DNA of 64,000 nucleotides from Ianthella basta (taxonomy: Eukaryota; Porifera; Demospongiae; Verongiida; Ianthellidae): positions 2,443,379-2,507,378 of the forward strand of contig OZ025877.1 in assembly GCA_964019415.1 (NCBI GenBank), given 5' to 3'. The stretch's first letter is position 1; the number at the start of each line of letters is the position of its first letter. The notes under the pieces are model-generated. The model was given only the letters and a program-made list of their open reading frames with translations, made no database searches and was not told where the DNA came from. This document shows positions 1-42,624 of this stretch, piece after piece. Both the position numbers and the translations under genes were made by a program.

Positions 1-460
1 ACACATTGTGCAAGAGGTTCTAAGCATTGCTCACACACTCGCCTACCCATATCCTATTACACTGAAATATGTAGCAAAGAGATAGCGACAAGAATACATT
101 TAACACACAGTCTACTACAACACAGGTGGGGACGGACAAGAATCTGACACTACAGGGTGCAACACACATCCACACCATGTACTGGAATACAACTCAACTT
201 CACTACACGCACTGGGCAGTGTTGTGGGTATGTGATCAACAGGGCATGGTGTTGACAGTGGGCACAGCTACAAATTGAATGTAGGTGGGTGGAGCTATGC
301 TATACAAGTTCAATTCAATAAGGTACCATGCATTCAGGAGAATAGAACCGTAATTCCATCTGTGTCACACTTCACATGCAGAGGAGTGAAATGTTAGGTT
401 GTTATCTGTCTGTGTAGTGTTGTGTACATTTGGCTGTGAGTTTATTGGTCTACATCATAA

Positions 461-539
461 CATACACACACACACACAAATGCACAAGCACACACACAGA
501 CACAGACACACACACATGCACACACAGACACACACACAC

Positions 540-595
<56 letters not shown>

Positions 596-737
596 ACACA
601 CACACCACACACACACACACCACACACACACACACCACACACACACACACACCACACACAGACACACACCACACACACACCACACACACCACACACACAC
701 ACACACACCACACACACACACACACCACACACACACA

Positions 738-816
<79 letters not shown>
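461..816. repeat. CA microsatellite, interrupted
   Basis: About 355 bp of (CA)n with regular CCA interruptions, as if a longer unit had been amplified. Confidence 0.95.
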
Positions 817-819
<3 letters not shown>

Positions 820-1798
820 GGATACATAGATTTAGCATGCAAGTGTCTGACATTACAACTGTGGGAATATGAGTTTGACAGTAAGAGGGCTAGTGGGGGG
901 GCTGACAACACCAGGCAGAGTATGTGTGAAAGCAAGCATGTGTAAGAGTGACAGAGAAGGCAGGAGTGATGGAGAGAGGGACAGAGTGAAGGATAGCACA
1001 CCTACAGACATGCACACAGGGTGACACGGAGCAGTAAAAGGCATGAAAAAAGGTGAAACTTGATACCTCTAACATTTCTATGGAGCACACAAGAACGTAG
1101 CAGAACAAACAACCCCTTAGTTTCAATATCCCTCAGCACTGTCAAAGGTTAGGCCTGACCAGGTTCGTCCAAGTAAGAGACCTTTCACAGGAGGAATGCT
1201 AATGACCTCTGCTCTCCAGTTACAGGTGATTCAGTCATCATTCAGTGTGCACTGACAGGAAGCACAGCTCTGGATCAGTGATCCAGTAAGTGATCTCATG
1301 CACAGCATGGCAAATATGGGACTCCAGACATCACAAGGACAGCCATTTCACAGTTCTGATCTCAGAGTACAAAAGTCACTCTAGTTGTATGGTCTCCCCC
1401 TTGCTTAGGATGGAGGCAAGGGTCACCTTGCTGCCATGCTAGGCTATTAAATCAATGACATGATATCAGACCTTTTACAGCAATAGATACAGCCTATGAC
1501 AACACTATGTGTGGGAAGCATGTGTCACAGTGTGTCCACACATGGTCAGAGATGATCTTTTCAACAGTCTAATCTACATGATCACATTGCTACACCTTAG
1601 GTAAGGCAATAGATGTCAGAGAAAGGAATTGGGGATATATCAGTAGTGACAGAGCCATGAGCGGACAGCAGGTGTAACTGCTCCTTGGATGGGGAGGATA
1701 AGGCAACACAGTGTAACATTGCCCTGTAAGGGCGTGTACACAACATACCATTGCCTGGGATGCCATAACACCAGGTGGGATAAACACTACAGTCAACA

Positions 1799-1809
1799 TC
1801 ACACACACA

Positions 1810-1870
<61 letters not shown>

Positions 1871-1890
1871 CCACACACACACACACACAC
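1799..1890. repeat. CA microsatellite
   Basis: (CA)n, about 90 bp, in the region left of sideroflexin exon 3. Confidence 0.95.
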
Positions 1891-2699
1891 CGTGTGTGCT
1901 GGTATCTATCATCTGTGTGCACCAGTGTTCTCTCCACAAGTGCAGGTCCAAACAATGTAACCTGGAGCTGGACACACACTTACTGTGTGCACTGACTATG
2001 ATGCACACATCACAAGCACTTCTGACACTGTGAAGAGAGCGATTAGTGATCTAAGGAAGGCCACATGAAGAGATACAAATGAACAGCAGAAGGCACATGA
2101 GGATTACAAAGACACTATTCCCTTTAGGAGTTTGTAGATCCAAGGTAAGGCTGGTGGGTGTTGGCATAGAGGAGACTGGGTGTGAAAAGCATTGGGGAAG
2201 TTACACAACAAGTCAGTACAGAATTAGAAATATCCAATAATATCCCCTGAGGCCCACTTTCACATCTCCCAGACCCCAACACACATCACCTCCAGTTCAG
2301 ATATGCAAAGTAACTCCCAAAGATCTACCCATCCTCCAGGAATGCAATTATAAGAATATTCATTGGTAGTTGTACTAACATCCGTTGCTGGCTAAGCAAA
2401 CATTACCAAATTAGGTCATAAAGTAAAAGTCACATGCCCTTGGAGATATGGCCTGAGCTACTGCAGTGAAGAGGAGAGGTCACTGCATCAAGTCAGGGGG
2501 TCCATGTTTGCTCCACAGTATATCAACACATTATCATGGGCAACAATAACACTAAACAATCTCAAGGCTCTAGCATTTCTGATCTCAGAGTGTGTCAAAC
2601 ACACCCTGTGTGCACTGGCAATGCTGATATGGAGAAGTGGAGAGCGCATAGGCTAAGTCAACCCCTGTCTCCCTCACTGGACTGCCAGCAACTGCTCCT

Positions 2700-3050
2700 T
2701 ACATCATACACCCACCCCTCCCCTTCACATCCCTATCCACCCTTCCCACCCCTCCCCTTCACATCCCTAATCCACCTTCCCCACCCCTCCCCTTCACATC
2801 CCTCATCCACCCTCCCCACCCCTCCCCTTCACATCCCTCATCCATCCTCCCCACCCCTCCCCTTCACATCCCTCATCCATCCTCCCCACCCCTCCCCTTC
2901 ACATCCCTCATCCATCCTCCCCACCCCTCCCCTTCACATCCCTCATCCACCCTCCCCACCCTCTCCCTCACATCCCTCATCCATCCTCCCCACCCCTCCC
3001 CTCTCACACCCCTATCCACTCTCCCACCCCTCCCCTTCACACCTGTTACA
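2700..3050. repeat. Pyrimidine-rich minisatellite
   Basis: About ten units of roughly 33-36 bp built on cacccctccccttcacatcc. Open in one frame by chance. It lies left of sideroflexin exon 3. Confidence 0.9.
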
Positions 3051-3411
3051 TATACACCCTCCCCACCCACCACCACACACCTTCCCTTCACACCTCTACC
3101 CACACCTCTTCCCATGACACATGTATACCCTACATGTGTCAAATAACTATTCTAATACATAATAATCCTTCAAAGGATGTATTCATACCAACACATCCGT
3201 CGCGCACACCTACAACCATTCCATTCAGCTGCTAGCCCATACACTCCACATGGCATCACCTGCTGAAGGAGCATAGCCGGCATACCTTCAATGATTCCTA
3301 TCTGATACAGTACCACATGAAATCACAACAAGTGAAGCAGTTGGAGTTCTGGGAATCCAAGAGCGAGTCCCTTTGTACGTACTGCACTTGTCTGGATTGC
3401 TAGACCCATCC

Positions 3412-3535
<124 letters not shown>

Positions 3536-3538
3536 AAC

Positions 3539-13483
<9,945 letters not shown>

Positions 13484-13621
13484 CTTGTTCCACAAATAGA
13501 GATGACGTAATGCTAGGTTGAGTATATAAGCCACAATGCGCGCCAGGGCCTGGCAACGAGGTCGCAGATCTCAAGTTTTCATTCGAACAGTTGTACGATT
13601 AAAGAACGCACTACAGTTATC
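13484..13621. promoter_or_regulatory. Divergent promoter between sideroflexin and MAP kinase phosphatase
   Basis: Only 138 bp separate the two start codons. A CRE-like TGACGTAA lies at 13503-13510 and a TATA box, tatataag, at 13523-13530, oriented for the phosphatase and about 90 bp before its ATG. Upstream, at about 13288-13295, is a CACGTG E-box in sequence that is sideroflexin intron 1. CREB/ATF sites with TATA boxes are typical of immediate-early phosphatase genes such as DUSP1; control by CREB here is inferred from the sites alone. Confidence 0.7.
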
Positions 13622-15225
13622 ATGGACACTACAAGTTATGCATCTCCGGACGATTCCTGCTGTTTCATCCCTTCGGATTTTGTAGCATCTCAGATCAGAT
13701 GCCCCATTCGGAGTCAGAAGTGTGTTTTGGTTGATGTTCGCCCTCACCGGGAATATCTGGAAAGCCACGTCAGAGGGGCAGTACATCTTCACCTGAACTC
13801 TATGCAACTGAGGCGACTGACCAAGGGCGTCTCAGAACTGGACACCATCCTAACGGATGAGCGCTGTAAAGAAGTGTTGAAGAAGCGTTTCTCGCGTGAT
13901 GTGGACTTTGTGTTGTACGATGACAGCTCCTGTGAAGACAATTTAGTTTCTGACACAAAGACCTACACGAACATTCTACAGAAAGGCAGGCAGGGGAACC
14001 TACTTGTACTTAACGGTGAGCTACGTCGTCTTGCCTCTCGCGCACGCGCGCTAAACATCTTAGAAGCCCACCCCAGCGGGCAAAGGAGATTCATTGTTTT
14101 AAAGCTTTTCTTCTCTGTTCATTCATTTTAGGAGGCTTTCGGGCTTTCAAGACCAACCACCAGTGTCTCTGCCAGACCACGAGGCGAATGAATGGGCATT
14201 GCAGAGTCAAGCCGCCTACGCTGTCCCTTACGGGGTCGCCGAAGACAGCGCCTTGTCTCAGGGAAGATATTCTCTCCAGCCCTCGTCTCCCAACCCTCCC
14301 GCCGACTCAGATCCTTCCCCACCTCTTTCTAGGGATGGCGCGCGACTCGTCGAACCTCCCTAACCTAGAAGACCTCGGGATAACGGCCATCATGAACGTG
14401 AGTAGCTCCTGCCCCATCCATTTCGACGACAAGTTCAAGTACATGCGTATCTCGGTGGAAGACGCCTATGACGAGGACCTACTGTCGAGGTTCAAGGAGG
14501 CTGCCTCCTTCATCGGTGAGTGTGTACACACTGACACTTCCGTGTAGCGTTTCTCGACCGCGTGTGGCGTTTCTCAAGCGTGCCGTGCTAATTGCCTTTT
14601 ACCGTGTTCTGTCCACTTTGTCCTTGTAGATTCCGTCAAGAGTGAGGGCGGTCGCGTCCTGGTACACTGCTTCGCTGGCATATCGCGCTCTGCCACCATT
14701 TGTATCGCCTACCTGATGCTCACTCAAGGGCTCAGCATGCACCAGGCCTTGGAGTTCACACGTCGCAAGCGCCCTTGTGTCTCCCCCAACTTCAACTTCA
14801 TGGGACAGCTCCTCAGCTTTGAGAACCAACTGCAGAAGGAGTGCCTAGCAAAGGTCACAGACACCTGCTTGGTTGACACTGACGTTGGTGGCTCATGTCC
14901 ACTGCTTCCTCCATCTTACATGGAGGTGGGAGACATGACTAGCTGTCCCTTGGAGGAAGACGAGGACATGTGCACAGAGACCCCGACACCCACAACCCCT
15001 AAGCAACGACCAGGATCGCTTAATCTCTCTTCTTCATCTCTTGAGAGCAGAAGTGCTGGAAATTCTCCTAGCAAGAGGAAGGGTCTGTTGGGCCCGTGTA
15101 TTGACTCAACACGCCGACAGGCTACCTTGCGTTCAAGTACAGGTCTATCTGTGTCTGATACAATGCTACATTGCTCCTCACCAATTGAACTACAGACGAT
15201 GCAACAAACTGCCACCAGAGCTTAG
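13622..15225 (+). CDS. DUSP (MKP-type): MAP kinase phosphatase (dual-specificity, rhodanese + DSPc)
   Basis: Predicted to remove phosphate from Tyr and Thr of MAP kinases. Exons 13622-14015, 14132-14515 and 14630-15225 join in frame to 457 residues; the introns are 116 and 114 bp with GTGAG donors. Residues about 20-140 form a CDC25/rhodanese-like domain (VLVDVRPHREYLESHVRGA) with a basic LRRLTKG stretch at the position of the kinase-interaction motif, then LYDDSS and VLNGGFRAFK as in MKPs. Residues about 195-340 are the phosphatase domain: PHLFLGMARDSSN, then the P-loop HCFAGISRSAT (HCx5R), then PNFNFMGQLLSFE. The catalytic Asp is probably in VEDAYDED. The C-tail is Ser/Thr/Pro-rich, with several SP/TP sites that could be MAPK targets. 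The length is somewhat above DUSP1 (367 residues). Its assignment to one MKP subgroup is open. Confidence 0.95.
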
Positions 15226-16378
15226 AAGAGGACATGCTTGTATCTTGTGCGTGTGTGTGTGTGCGTGCGTGTGTGTGTGTGTTGTCCAGATTTTTATCAT
15301 TGCATGAAATTGTCTGTTGACTTAGATGTGACTGACGGTTATATGTTTCCCCTTCCCCTGTGCTGTAAACTCTTTTACTTTTCTCCTCTAATTTTGCTTT
15401 CTGAAGAATTTCTCTTAGCACGATTGTGCTGTTTTTTTTTTCAAGAAAGTGTGAGTCGTGCATGTAGCACTGAAATCAACACACATGCACCATTAGACTA
15501 AGACATAACCAATGCTGGATGCACAAACACGGTAACAAGGATAGACAGCCTGTGCTGTTGCCCCGGCTCAAAGGGCCAACACTATTGTTGTGGGTAGCAC
15601 ATAGGTGTTGACAAGTTGAGAATTAGCAGCTAAACTGGATACCATGTGGCAATGCATAGGTATCGACATGCAGATGACATGCCTGGTGATTATTACATGG
15701 AACGATGGCTTCACTGGACAGCGTAATTAGCGGTTGTGGCTTTTCACTGTGTGTGAATGCAACAGAATTGCTGCATCATTGTGTTGCGACTGAGCTGTGC
15801 TTGCAGAAGACATGCAAGACCCCTCCTAGCTGTGTGTGTTGTAAGGTGAGCAGGCCCAGGCATGCATTGTCAGCTTGTCAAACTTGCTACATGCCCAGTC
15901 AGTCCGTATGTGTGCTGTGTCATTCATCACTTGTGTCATATCATGGACGCAGCAACAGGCGACATGCATTCCAGTCAAGCTGATGTAGACTACCTGATCA
16001 TGTGCCCCTTGCCAGATGGACTTGATCACGACATTGACCTTTGCCAAGTGTATTCATGAGACATCACCTCTTCACACTGCATGCCAATCGCCTTCAGTGT
16101 GTAGATAAGATAACTGTCCAATGTTAATGATGTATAGCACTGTTTGTATTAGCTACCCATCTCTCTTTCAGCACACTGCCATGCACTAGCCCACTCCTTG
16201 TGTACCATCACGCACGCACATTTGACCTCTCGCTCCAAGCGAGACGTGCATATGGTCATGCACTCTTCGAATTCATCTCTCTATGCACACATATTTTGTA
16301 CACACTCGTACAAAACATTTCTAATCCGCTCTGTCAACACACATGAAATCACGCATACACCACGTACACACACACACA

Positions 16379-16413
<35 letters not shown>

Positions 16414-16500
16414 ACACACCATCCATTTATCCATGCTCTGCTTTCACTTTCCAGTGGTGCAGGCCACATCCAGAAAGAACATATTGACTGGGGTGGGGGG
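15226..16500. other. 3' flank of phosphatase gene
   Basis: AT-balanced non-coding DNA with a short GT array at about 15246-15281 just after the stop codon, presumably in the 3' UTR. No further gene was recognised. Confidence 0.5.
16370..16412. repeat. CA microsatellite
   Basis: Short array left of the C2H2 fragment. Confidence 0.9.
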
Positions 16501-16529
16501 AGAGGATGCTGGTGAGATCCCTCCCTCCA

Positions 16530-16714
16530 CCCTGAACACTTGGCTTGGCAAAAAGGGTTTCTTCTACACAACTTCACATGATTCTTAAGGCCTTGCCTCT
16601 TGTATTGACCATCACAGTGTGGGCAGGTCAGGGCCTTCAGGGCTGAGTGCCTGTGTTTCTGTCTCTGGTGGTTAACAAGTCCAGCTTTGTTTTGGGCATG
16701 GAAGGTGAGAGAGT

Positions 16715-16720
<6 letters not shown>
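16530..16720 (-). pseudogene. C2H2 zinc-finger fragment, possibly the 3' end of a retroelement ORF
   Basis: The minus strand reads TFHAQNKAGLVNHQRQKH, then ALTCPHCDGQYKRQGLKNHV and KLC. This is one finger with its first cysteines lost, followed by CPHC...H...C. Zinc-knuckle pairs of this AGLVNHQR style occur at the C-terminus of some metazoan non-LTR reverse transcriptases. No start, splice context or longer ORF supports a host gene, and CA arrays flank it on both sides. Confidence 0.35.

Positions 16721-16772
<52 letters not shown>
16718..16772. repeat. CA microsatellite
   Basis: Short array right of the C2H2 fragment. Confidence 0.9.
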
Positions 16773-16775
<3 letters not shown>

Positions 16776-17479
16776 TCCTTCCATGCTGTTCACTGCCAAA
16801 AACTTAGACGGGCAGAAACACACTGCCTGCAGCCTCCCAACAAGCAGCAGCCTTGGGGCTGGGAATAGTGGCTACACCATGCACATGTGTTGAAGAGGTG
16901 TTGTGCAGAGTGAAGAATGGTATAGGAACCAACCTTTAGCTTAGTGACTGACTTCAACATTCTTCAACGTTCCTCTCCTTCATGGTACTCAAGACAGACA
17001 TGAGCGGCAGACTCCGCTGACAAGTGGGCACACATTCCAGCAGGCAATTCTTGTGTTATGCGTGCCATGAAACAGTGAGTCTGTCCTTCTATATTCTCCT
17101 TGGTTTTACTGGCTTTCATTTTCTGTGCACCCATGGATGCATGTAGATCAGTATGGGACGCTGGTCCATCTGACCCCAGTTGTGCCATTAGCATGATCAG
17201 AGTCAAGGTCCCAAGGATCACCACTTAGAGGTTGCACAACAAGACCCCCCCCTCACACACACTCAGCTTCTCTTCTGAACTCCTTATTCATATGGACATT
17301 GGGCAAGATATAGGATGATGCATGTGCTATAGAGGCCTTCTAACAGTTGGTGATGAACACTAGCTATAGCTAGCTCTCCACTTTGCGTGGCCTGGACATG
17401 TACATCCATTAAATAATATCCAGCCATGACCACACACAGTGCATGCACATGCATGCACCACTAGATTCAGCCAACTTCT

Positions 17480-18000
17480 TGAGCTCATCATGCTTGAGAT
17501 TCGGAGCCAGGGGATATATCAGGAGAAGCTAGCTGAGTCTGTATGTAAGCATGCATGTAATTAATGTAGCTGGCTAGCTAGCTATAGCTAGCAATGTGCA
17601 TTCATTGATGTCATATGTGCTCATAATTATATGCGTGCAACATAGCTCATCACATCAAGTACATGCACTGCACAGTTATAATTCATTTAATTAAGAATAT
17701 CTATGAAAATTGTGATACACGGTGTGTTGTGTTGTACAAGATAAAATATCAATACATTAATTAAGGATGTGCACTCAGCAAAACTATATCAGAACATGCT
17801 CTCGATCAAACAATAACTGACAAAATTACTGGAAAACTATAACTACCACAAATATCATTATCTTGCAAACAAATTAAAACAAAATTAATGCAGCCTGTAC
17901 ACTTTACACACACACCACATTAAACAGTATAGTAACCTTATTTAATGCACAAAATAATGCAAAGTCTATAAAACTTTAATCAATACTGAATTATGCATGT
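17480..18000. other. AT-rich 3' flank of the adaptor gene
   Basis: AT-rich DNA immediately 3' of the adaptor stop. A minus-strand ATTAAA near 17973 could serve as poly(A) signal; no coding potential was seen. Confidence 0.4.
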
Positions 18001-18082
18001 CGAGCAATACTATTGAAATGTACAAGGCAGAGTGGGTCCCAAAGTGGAGAACAGCGAGGTGTCCACACACACACACACACCG

Positions 18083-37834
<19,752 letters not shown>

Positions 37835-37879
37835 CACTCTGTGGAAAAGACCACGAACAGTAATACAATATAACTACAG

Positions 37880-38450
37880 CCCAACACACCACACAGCACA
37901 CTACACAGCACACTACACAGCACACTACACAGCACACTACACAGCACACTACACAGCACACTACACAGCACACTACACAGCACACTACACAGCACACTAC
38001 ACTGCACACTACACTGCACACTACACTGCACACTACACAGCACACTACACAGCACACTACACAGCACACTACACAGCACACTACACAGCACACTACACAG
38101 CACACTACACAGCACACTACACAGCACATTACACAGCACACTACACAGCACACTACACAGCACACTACACAGCACACTACACAGCACACCACACAACACA
38201 CCACACAGCACACCACACAGCACACCACACAGCACACCACACAGCACACTACACAGCACACTACACAGCACACTACACAGCACACTACACAGCACACTAC
38301 ACAGCACACTACACAGCACACTACACAGCACACTACACAGCACACTACACAGCACACTACACAGCACATTACACAACACACTACACTGCACACTACACAG
38401 CACACTACACAGCACACTACACAACACACTACACAACACACTACATCAAT
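37880..38450. repeat. 12-bp satellite
   Basis: About 47 tandem units of acagcacactac with sporadic variants (actgcacactac, acagcacaccac). Because 12 is a multiple of 3 it stays open in all frames, giving false repeat ORFs. It ends about 45 bp before the first mapped adaptor exon. Confidence 0.95.
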
Positions 38451-38741
38451 CATCAGTAAGCAGATACTGAAAGAGCACTGAAATATGCAGTACACAGGGA
38501 GTGGTATGGCCAAAAGCAAATAACTAAGCGAGGTGGACATCTTCACTTTGGAGAGAGTGGGCATGTTCCAACACACTTTATAAACAGTCATGTGGATTGG
38601 GTCATGAGTGCTGGAGAGTAGTGTGTGTCTGTGTGTGCATGTACATACATGGACAGCATGAGACTCATTGCCACGTACGTAGCTACAGTCACAGATCAAT
38701 AGAGAGGCTTTGTACATACGTATAGGATGTGTGCATGTGTT

Positions 38742-38755
38742 ACAGTGTGTGTGTG

Positions 38756-38817
<62 letters not shown>

Positions 38818-38839
38818 CATGTGTTACAGTGTGTGTGTG

Positions 38840-38892
<53 letters not shown>

Positions 38893-38900
38893 ATGTGTTA

Positions 38901-38999
<99 letters not shown>

Positions 39000-39000
39000 G
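38742..39000. repeat. GT microsatellite with repeated higher-order unit
   Basis: Three blocks, each introduced by gcatgtgttacagtgtgtg, show amplification of a roughly 80-bp unit followed by GT slippage. Confidence 0.95.
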
Positions 39001-39325
39001 TGTTTCATCACCATGCAGCTGTCATAACTTCACACTGCTTCACACTGCATATTTACTAAAACACACACAAGCACAACTATCAGGAAATGGGTTTGACCAC
39101 TCACTTTGTCCTCACAACTAAACTGAATGCCACCAACATAGCACACACACACGGCACACACACAATGCATACAGATGCATATACACTTTAGGAACACCAT
39201 ACAATCATGCATCCTCGAGTACCAAAGAAGGGGATAGAGGACAGTGGATGAATAGATGACCACAACTTCACACAGTCAAGCACCGGTCAGTCAGGGATGA
39301 GCCAGTAACATACACAACACAACAC

Positions 39326-39429
<104 letters not shown>

Positions 39430-40145
39430 TGGTATCCCCACTACCCAGTGATGTCAGGGCACCACTCCACAGCTACTAGAGCAATTCCTTATAAGGACAT
39501 GAGGCTCTACCTCACACCATGACATACCAAGCTCCCATCTCACACAAACCAAGTCACCAGTCAACACAACAGAAGAGCTGTTTGAAGAGTGTACACCATA
39601 TACCATGAATGGTGGGCATTGGGTAAGCATACGCATAACGTTAACACATATGTCCCACAGTGTGTGTAACTAAACACACAGAGAAATTCCATTACTGCTC
39701 ACTTGGTACGCACATACACACATACGTACAGACACACGCACGCACGGTCTACACTATGTACACACACACTCCACAGCACGTCATTAAACGAAAGCTGCAA
39801 TTAAGAACTACATGATACCACAACTGTATTCAATAACATGACACAACCACTAAGGAGAGCTGTAATATGAGCAGTGATGAGCTAAGAGAGATGATGTGCT
39901 AGGAAGTACGTAGCTATTCAACTGACAAGCTGGAAGCTATCACAAAGGGCATCGTACCAATTGTGAATTTTAGTAAGCTGCAAATCTGACAGAATGGTAC
40001 ATCTGACAAGCTTGTACTGGCCAAACGTCTTGCAGCCTTGTACACTTGTTTCAAGGTTAATAGTCGCAATTTGACATTTGCATTCTGCACTCACTCACAA
40101 GATTAAAGTGTTGCAAGGTAAATGTCACAGCAAAATGTTATAACA

Positions 40146-40243
<98 letters not shown>

Positions 40244-41050
40244 CACACTTATGTATGTGTGTTCATGTGATCAAGTGCATAGCACACTGTAGAATTAGGA
40301 CAAGAATTGACTATAGGAATGAGCCTCTACAAAACATGCACAAATCACGATATCCTAATAAGGAGCTAAAAATGATGCAAATGTTTGACATCAACACACT
40401 ACATATGTACGTATGTGACACTGAGGGTGCTAAGATAGGGGGATTTTGTTGCTTCTTGCTCAGCGCAAGACTGTGGAAGAGATCATATAGAGATGTTCCT
40501 TTCTCATCTGTTCTGATTTACCCTACTACGTATCTGTGCTAGTCAACACATCACTCGAGTGCACAATGCCATGTTGAATGTGATAGAGATCCATTGATCC
40601 AGGTTACTATAGCAACAAACTGAGGGGACTACCAGCAAATACTGCAAGCATTATACATTCATTGGATTGTGGGGACGCCAATCTAGACCACGGGCGGCTC
40701 AAGGCTAGGGCGGGCAGCACTACACAAGCGATCGCCATTCAGCATGATCTGCGCATTCACGTTGCACAGATGTACATATCTACGCACGCACTCAAACATT
40801 AGTGACAATGGCAGGATGTACACTACACGCCGACGAATGGCAGGTTTGACGGTCACTCTTTACACCAAGCCAATGGGAAACCCTTCCATTGGCTCCTACT
40901 CCAGTTGCTATGGTATCAAGACGCCTTACATGCTTCCACATTTACCTTAAACGTTCTTTGTGACCTGCCAATCCCTTTCTTGTCTGGAAGTGTGACTAGG
41001 AGAGCAAACACAGTGACCACGTCCAGTTCCTAACTTCTGGTGCCACGGAG
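39430..41050. other. Intergenic region before GTPase 1
   Basis: Apart from the CA array no gene is visible. It may hold the undiscovered 5' exon of the adaptor and the GTPase promoter. Confidence 0.4.
40147..40240. repeat. CA microsatellite
   Basis: Perfect (CA)n of about 94 bp in the intergenic region before GTPase 1. Confidence 0.95.
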
Positions 41051-41154
41051 GTGTGGGGGGCGTTGACGCGTGTAGCTCGATTCAATTGCGTGAGACACGG
41101 TGCAAAACGCAAAGCAAGAGCAAGGGTCACGTTACTATCACGTGGCTCTTTGCT

Positions 41155-41826
41155 ATGACTCCGAAGAGGACGTGCACCTTCAAAGTGGTCATTCTAGGCC
41201 CTCCACGTGTGGGAAAGAGCGCCCTCTTGAAACAGATGTGTTGGGGAAAGCCTATTTCCGAAGCTGAAATGCCCTCAGGAGTTTCTGTTGGCCGAGAAGC
41301 GGGTGGCGGCAGTAAAGACATGAGTGAGAAGGAGTTTGAAATTGGTCACGACTCTGTGGTTGTTCTAAAGGTGTGTGACGCCGTGGGTTTTGATCCCATC
41401 GCGATAACGTCTCAGTTCTACAAAGAGTCGGTTGGAATAATTTTCGTGTATGATAGCACTGCGAAGGAGCCATTGGATGGGATGCAAGCAATTGAGGAGA
41501 AATGCAAAAAGGAAATCGACGAATTTGAGTCGGTGATATGTTTCCTCGTCGCCAACAAGATTGATGATGAGAACCATGATCCTGCGAGCATCAAGTGTGG
41601 AGAGCAGTATATGATTGTTCACAAGAACATGTATTCCGAGTTCTTCCAAGTTAGCGCAAAGAGTGGAGATAATGTTGACAAGATGTTCCAGCGGATGGCA
41701 GAATTACTTCTGGAACGCCACAAAAGGGGAGCTATACAACCTGTCCGTCACAGGGACTCTGTGGTTGTGTTGAGGTCTGCATCATCATCTTCCAGCTCTC
41801 AAAGGAAGGCAAGTTGTGCATGTTGA
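41155..41826 (+). CDS. Atypical Ras/Rab-like small GTPase 1
   Basis: Single exon, 223 residues. P-loop GPPRVGKS at residues 15-22; switch II DxxG as DAVG at 75-78 followed by FD, so the Gln of the usual DTAGQE is missing; NKID at 134-137; VSAK at 166-169; C-terminus SCAC, a CxC that suggests Rab-type geranylgeranylation. No clear switch I Thr is visible; the region holds a Gly/Ser-rich insert. Intrinsic GTP hydrolysis is therefore predicted to be weak. The ORF is open to an upstream ATG at 41053, but family similarity begins at 41155 (KRTCTFKVVILG). It is paralogous to the next gene in tandem. Confidence 0.9.
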   Translation: MTPKRTCTFKVVILGPPRVGKSALLKQMCWGKPISEAEMPSGVSVGREAGGGSKDMSEKEFEIGHDSVVVLKVCDAVGFDPIAITSQFYKESVGIIFVYDSTAKEPLDGMQAIEEKCKKEIDEFESVICFLVANKIDDENHDPASIKCGEQYMIVHKNMYSEFFQVSAKSGDNVDKMFQRMAELLLERHKRGAIQPVRHRDSVVVLRSASSSSSSQRKASCAC

Positions 41827-42292
41827 CTGGTGATGAGACGGCTTAAATAGAGCAGTGGAATTTAATTTATTATTCTGGTCCTTTTAATATGTTTTAAATT
41901 CATTTCATTTCTCATTTTGCTTCTAAAGCGCAGGTTTTGTAAGGCAGTGATCAGTTATGTATTCTTTGAGTCAACCATTTTTAATTTAGAGGTGTGAAAA
42001 ACTAACATTTGTTTACTCGGTACTTTAGAATTTGCTCCTGTTATAAATTCACAATGCTATTCATGTCAATCACATCTTCCACCACCAATGAATGGTCCTT
42101 CCCATCTGCAGTTCAAACATAATGCTATGTCCAGGGAGGGCTGTGTGCCTGAATGGTTACTTGTATGTATGTACCACTCCATTTGCTTATAATCCTATAC
42201 CCATATATGCCAAATGTGTACATGTGCATGCATTTGACGATGATCTTTGTCACCACAGCAATTTTATAGAATAAGCATGCTAGTACATTAAT

Positions 42293-42298
42293 AATAAA
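42293..42298 (+). promoter_or_regulatory. Candidate poly(A) signal of GTPase 1
   Basis: AATAAA about 470 bp after the stop codon of the first GTPase, in AT-rich sequence before the second gene's promoter. Confidence 0.5.
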
Positions 42299-42624
42299 AT
42301 GTCAGCTGTTATGCAATCCTTTGTCAGACCTCAGTTCCCAAAGTATTGCTGTGTAAGTTTCTAGGAAGTCAGGTGTAGAGGGCATTGCAATAGTCTACAA
42401 AATGGCAGTCTATCTACATGGGACTACAGGGCTATGGTATGTAGCTATGTAGCTACAATGGAGTAGCTAACAGACTGAACAGCTAGCCATGGAGATTGCA
42501 GAGCTGGAGTTGTGGGCTTGGCTGTGCGGTGAAGTGCTCATGTGAAGCATTCATAGACGTGGTTTTTAGACCAAGGGCTAAACGGTCTAGCTAGCAAGAG
42601 TAATGATGCAAGAGGCTAACTGAT

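Noticed and set aside
442..1001. Long ORFs of alternating Thr-His or Cys-Val in several frames
   Set aside because: Translations of CA/GT arrays; the same applies at 1597-2033, 3288-3739, 5510-5787, 6188-6634, 9008-9913, 12585-13042, 18818-19204, 20136-20494, 21606-22528, 23354-23570, 25394-25996, 30321-31090, 31249-31680, 32245-32842, 38710-39121 and similar places.
2536..3117. 193-codon Pro/His/Ser ORF
   Set aside because: Translation of the pyrimidine minisatellite; no splice signals or family.
41053..41154. 34-residue N-terminal extension of GTPase 1
   Set aside because: Open in frame, but family similarity starts at the ATG at 41155 and the paralogue lacks the extension.
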